From contig CALPUT020000091.1 in assembly GCA_943326825.2 (NCBI GenBank), forward strand, positions 1 to 8,781: a stretch of DNA of 8,781 nucleotides, in the 5' to 3' direction. The translations under genes were made by a program, and so were the position numbers. A model generated the notes under the pieces. That model worked only from the letters and a program-made list of their open reading frames with translations, made no database searches and had not been told where the DNA came from. This stretch comes from Chryseobacterium gleum (GTDB lineage Bacteria > Bacteroidota > Bacteroidia > Flavobacteriales_D > Crocinitomicaceae). Positions 6,414 through 8,781 of the stretch are shown piece by piece. How positions within the stretch are numbered: the first letter of the stretch is position 1; the number at the start of each line of letters is the position of its first letter.

Positions 6414-8781
6414 ATGAAAACGATATATACTTTTTTATTGTTCTGCCTTGTTACTTTTACAAGTAGTAAATTACTTTCGCAAGTGTCATTTTATACTCAA
6501 AATTTTGATGCTAGTAATGACTGGACTATCTCACCTTCATATTCTTCTCCAACTAATAATAATAATTATTTTGTTTGGTCATCATCAGGAGGAAATGCAA
6601 ATTCTGGTTCAGGAGCTTTGCAGGTTTGGGCTAGAATTTCATCAGCATGGGATGCTAATTATTCAAACAATTCAACAAGTGGATACTCTGTTACTGCAAC
6701 TAAAGTATTTGATTTATCTTCAATTACATCTGGATCTTCAATTAGTTTTAAATATTATGTGATGTGTAACGGTGAGTCAGGGTATGATGATTTAATCGTA
6801 ACAGTAAATGGAACAACATATGATGGCCCTCTAACTGGTATTACTACATTTACTCAAAGAACAATAGATCTTTCAAGTTTTGCAGGAAATAGTTCTGTAA
6901 CAATAGCTTTTAAATGGAGGAATGATGGCGGTACTAAAAATCAACCAGGAGCAAGAGTTGACGATATTTCAATAACTTATACTGGTCCTCCAACAGTAAC
7001 TACAACAACTGCATCATCCATTACTTCAACAACAGCTTCTGCAGGTGGTAATGTAACTTCTGCTGGTTCTACAATCGTTTCAGCTAGAGGAGTATGTTAT
7101 GGAACATCTGCGGCTCCAACGATATCTGGTTCAAAAACTACAGATGGCACAGGTACAGGCTCATTTACAAGTTCTTTAACAGGTTTATCTGCTCAAACCT
7201 TGTATTATTATAGAGCATATGCTACTAACACTTCAGGAACCAGTTACGGAACAGAATATAGTTTTTACACTTTAGCAACAGAACCAACAGCTCACAGTGC
7301 ATCATTTACAGCCACAGCAGCAGGTCCAAACCAAATTAATTTGAGTTTTTCAGCAGCTTCTGGTTATGGAGCCGATGGTTATTTAATTTTGGGCTATGCA
7401 GGTTCAAGTGCACCATCAAGTTCGGGCGTAGTTGATGGAGTTGCTTATGGGTCTTTTTCATTAACATCTCCTGTTACCGTTATAACTCAAATTACCAGTT
7501 CAAGTGCTACAAGTTACAGTCATACATCTGTTGTTTCTAATACACAGTATTACTACATTATTGTCCCTTACAACTGGGATTTAACGAATACTAGTACATA
7601 TAATTATTTAACTGCTGCAACGATACCTTCTGCTACAGCTACAACACCTGCTGGCCCATCTGCTGAAGGGATGTATATCTCAGGGAATGTTGTGAATAAT
7701 GGAACAATCATAAGTACGAATGATGAGAATTACATGCGTATGACGGGTACAGGTAAAACACTTTATGGAACAGGTACTTTTACAGATACAAAATACTTTG
7801 TTGATGGAACAATCACATTTTCTGGAACATTTGCTGGTGGTGCTATGTCAGAAACATTTGTGAATACTTCTAAATCATTAGATGTTGCAACAACTACAAC
7901 CTTTAAAAATGGTTTGTTAACCAATTACGGAACTGTTTCTTTAACTGGAACAGGTACTTGGGAAAACACGGGTAATTACTTGAATTATTCAACTGTAACT
8001 GCTGCGAGTGGTTCAACTACAGTGTTCAATGGTTCTTCTACTCAAACAATCAATGGTACAGCAAATACCACTTTTGGTAATGTTACGATGAACAACTCAG
8101 CTGGTTTAACGGTATCTAAAGGCTTTACAGTAAATACAGTTTTAACTTTTACATCTGGAAATATTACAGCAGCTTCTTCTTCAGAAGCAGTTACATTTGA
8201 AACTTCAGCTACAGCTTCAGGAGCTGCAGATACAAGATGTATTGTAGGGTATTGTAAGAAAAATACGAACACAGCAACTAAATTTACCTTCCCAATTGGT
8301 ACATCAACGTTATATCGTTCAGCTGCAATTACTCCATCAGGGACATCTGCAACTACATGGACAGCGAAATACTTTGGTGCAGGATATGGAACGTATACTG
8401 TAACAGGAAGCTCAATTTATCAGCCAAGTAAACAAGAATACTGGACTATTGATCGTTCTGGAGTATCTGCTTCAAATGCTACAATAGAGTTGTCATGGGG
8501 TTCTAACAGTCATGTTTATTCTCCTAATTCAACTGATTTAATTGTAGCACATTTCACAGGTACAGCTTGGGAAAATGCAGGAGGAAACAACATAACTGGA
8601 TCTTCATCTGGAGTAGTTTCTTCAACTGCGGCTTGGGCATCTTACAGTCCATTTACAATTGGTTCTAAGCAGTTTGCTATTACGTTGCCAATCACATTGG
8701 TTTCTTTCGATGCAAAACCATATCAAAAAGATGTGAAAGTTTCATGGCAAACAGCATCAGAAGTTGAGAATGATTATTTCA
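6414..8781 (+). CDS. Exported multidomain T9SS-type surface protein, 5' portion (789 complete codons, runs off the window)
   Basis: The frame is open from ATG 6414 to the window edge. Residues 1-22 are a signal peptide (MKTIYTFLLFCLVTF...LLS, cleavage probably before Gln23); no lipobox surrounds Cys11. Residues 24-192 resemble a choice-of-anchor-J/cleaved-adhesin jelly roll (YTQNFDASNDW, TKVFDLSS, GYDDLIVTVNG, ARVDDISI). Residues 193-287 are the FN3-like domain common in Bacteroidota (GGNVTSAG, ARGVCYGTSAAPT, YYYRAYATNTSGTSYGTEYSF). Residues 290-413 are a second FN3-like domain. Residues 416-602 form a beta-helix-like stretch rich in NGT/TGTGT turns. Residues 603-757 are the module that often precedes a T9SS sorting domain (GYCKKNT, FTFPIGTSTLYRS, EYWTIDRSG, YSPFTIGS), and 758-789 begin LPITLVSFDAKPYQKDVKVS, followed by WQTASEVENDYF. 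In relatives this leads within about 100-150 residues into the sorting domain, so a T9SS client role is a strong inference. The start is 25 bp after the previous stop, in an A-rich context without Shine-Dalgarno, which suggests an operon. No catalytic motif is seen. Confidence 0.9.
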   Translation, partial: MKTIYTFLLFCLVTFTSSKLLSQVSFYTQNFDASNDWTISPSYSSPTNNNNYFVWSSSGGNANSGSGALQVWARISSAWDANYSNNSTSGYSVTATKVFDLSSITSGSSISFKYYVMCNGESGYDDLIVTVNGTTYDGPLTGITTFTQRTIDLSSFAGNSSVTIAFKWRNDGGTKNQPGARVDDISITYTGPPTVTTTTASSITSTTASAGGNVTSAGSTIVSARGVCYGTSAAPTISGSKTTDGTGTGSFTSSLTGLSAQTLYYYRAYATNTSGTSYGTEYSFYTLATEPTAHSASFTATAAGPNQINLSFSAASGYGADGYLILGYAGSSAPSSSGVVDGVAYGSFSLTSPVTVITQITSSSATSYSHTSVVSNTQYYYIIVPYNWDLTNTSTYNYLTAATIPSATATTPAGPSAEGMYISGNVVNNGTIISTNDENYMRMTGTGKTLYGTGTFTDTKYFVDGTITFSGTFAGGAMSETFVNTSKSLDVATTTTFKNGLLTNYGTVSLTGTGTWENTGNYLNYSTVTAASGSTTVFNGSSTQTINGTANTTFGNVTMNNSAGLTVSKGFTVNTVLTFTSGNITAASSSEAVTFETSATASGAADTRCIVGYCKKNTNTATKFTFPIGTSTLYRSAAITPSGTSATTWTAKYFGAGYGTYTVTGSSIYQPSKQEYWTIDRSGVSASNATIELSWGSNSHVYSPNSTDLIVAHFTGTAWENAGGNNITGSSSGVVSSTAAWASYSPFTIGSKQFAITLPITLVSFDAKPYQKDVKVSWQTASEVENDYF

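Noticed and set aside
6414..6480. Lipoprotein signal at Cys11 of the second large protein
   Set aside because: The residues before the Cys (LLF) do not fit a lipobox, and the Cys sits in the middle of the hydrophobic core; an ordinary Sec signal peptide fits better.
6448..6762. Plus-strand frame of 104 codons near the start of the second large gene
   Set aside because: It lies wholly inside the second gene in another frame. The in-frame product there has a signal peptide and recognisable domains, whereas this one has none.
8042..8272. Minus-strand frame of 76 codons
   Set aside because: It is antisense to the beta-helix-like part of the second gene, with no recognisable domain, and its Val/Pro-rich content reflects complemented Thr/Ser/Gly codons.
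257..8781. Very frequent TTCAGG/TCAGGN words on the plus strand, considered as a Chi-like or uptake-signal repeat
   Set aside because: The words fall in frame as Ser-Gly codons (TCA GGN) and are explained by protein composition and preference for TCA. No occurrence outside codon phase was needed to account for them.

Overview
The window looks like a chromosomal segment from an AT-rich member of the Bacteroidota (Flavobacteriia, Cytophagia or a related class; the sequence cannot say which). The evidence is two very large Ser/Thr/Gly-rich exported proteins built from modules typical of type IX secretion system (T9SS) cargo in this phylum, together with start codons that have no Shine-Dalgarno sequence. 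All coding is on the plus strand.

Layout. Positions 2-58 are probably the last 18 codons of an upstream gene, and the ending resembles a T9SS C-terminal sorting domain. Positions 59-256 are a non-coding, strongly AT-rich gap. It holds a bulged hairpin that could be a terminator, an exact match to the Bacteroidota -7 promoter element, and a 21-bp imperfect tandem repeat. Positions 257-6388 encode a 2043-residue modular surface protein: signal peptide, lectin-like jelly roll, FN3-like, glycine-rich, two 112-residue tandem modules, several Ig-like modules, GEVED, IPT/TIG, He_PIG, PPC-like, another Ig-like module and a beta-helix-like tail. It ends without a recognisable sorting domain. After 25 bp a second gene starts at 6414 and stays open to the window edge (789 complete codons). 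It has its own signal peptide, a choice-of-anchor-J/cleaved-adhesin-like domain, two FN3-like domains, a beta-helix-like stretch and the module that usually sits just before the T9SS sorting domain.

The short gap suggests the two large genes are co-transcribed. Both products should cross the inner membrane by Sec. The second is very likely a T9SS client. How the first reaches the surface, if it does, is unclear because its expected sorting signal is missing. No enzyme active site is visible, so adhesion or matrix/glycan binding is the likeliest role by family analogy. I see no RNA gene, CRISPR array, insertion sequence or phage gene. I do not see a clearly new biological system. The points most worth checking are the missing sorting domain, the absence of Asp-Ser/Thr glycosylation motifs in both proteins, and the leader architecture.
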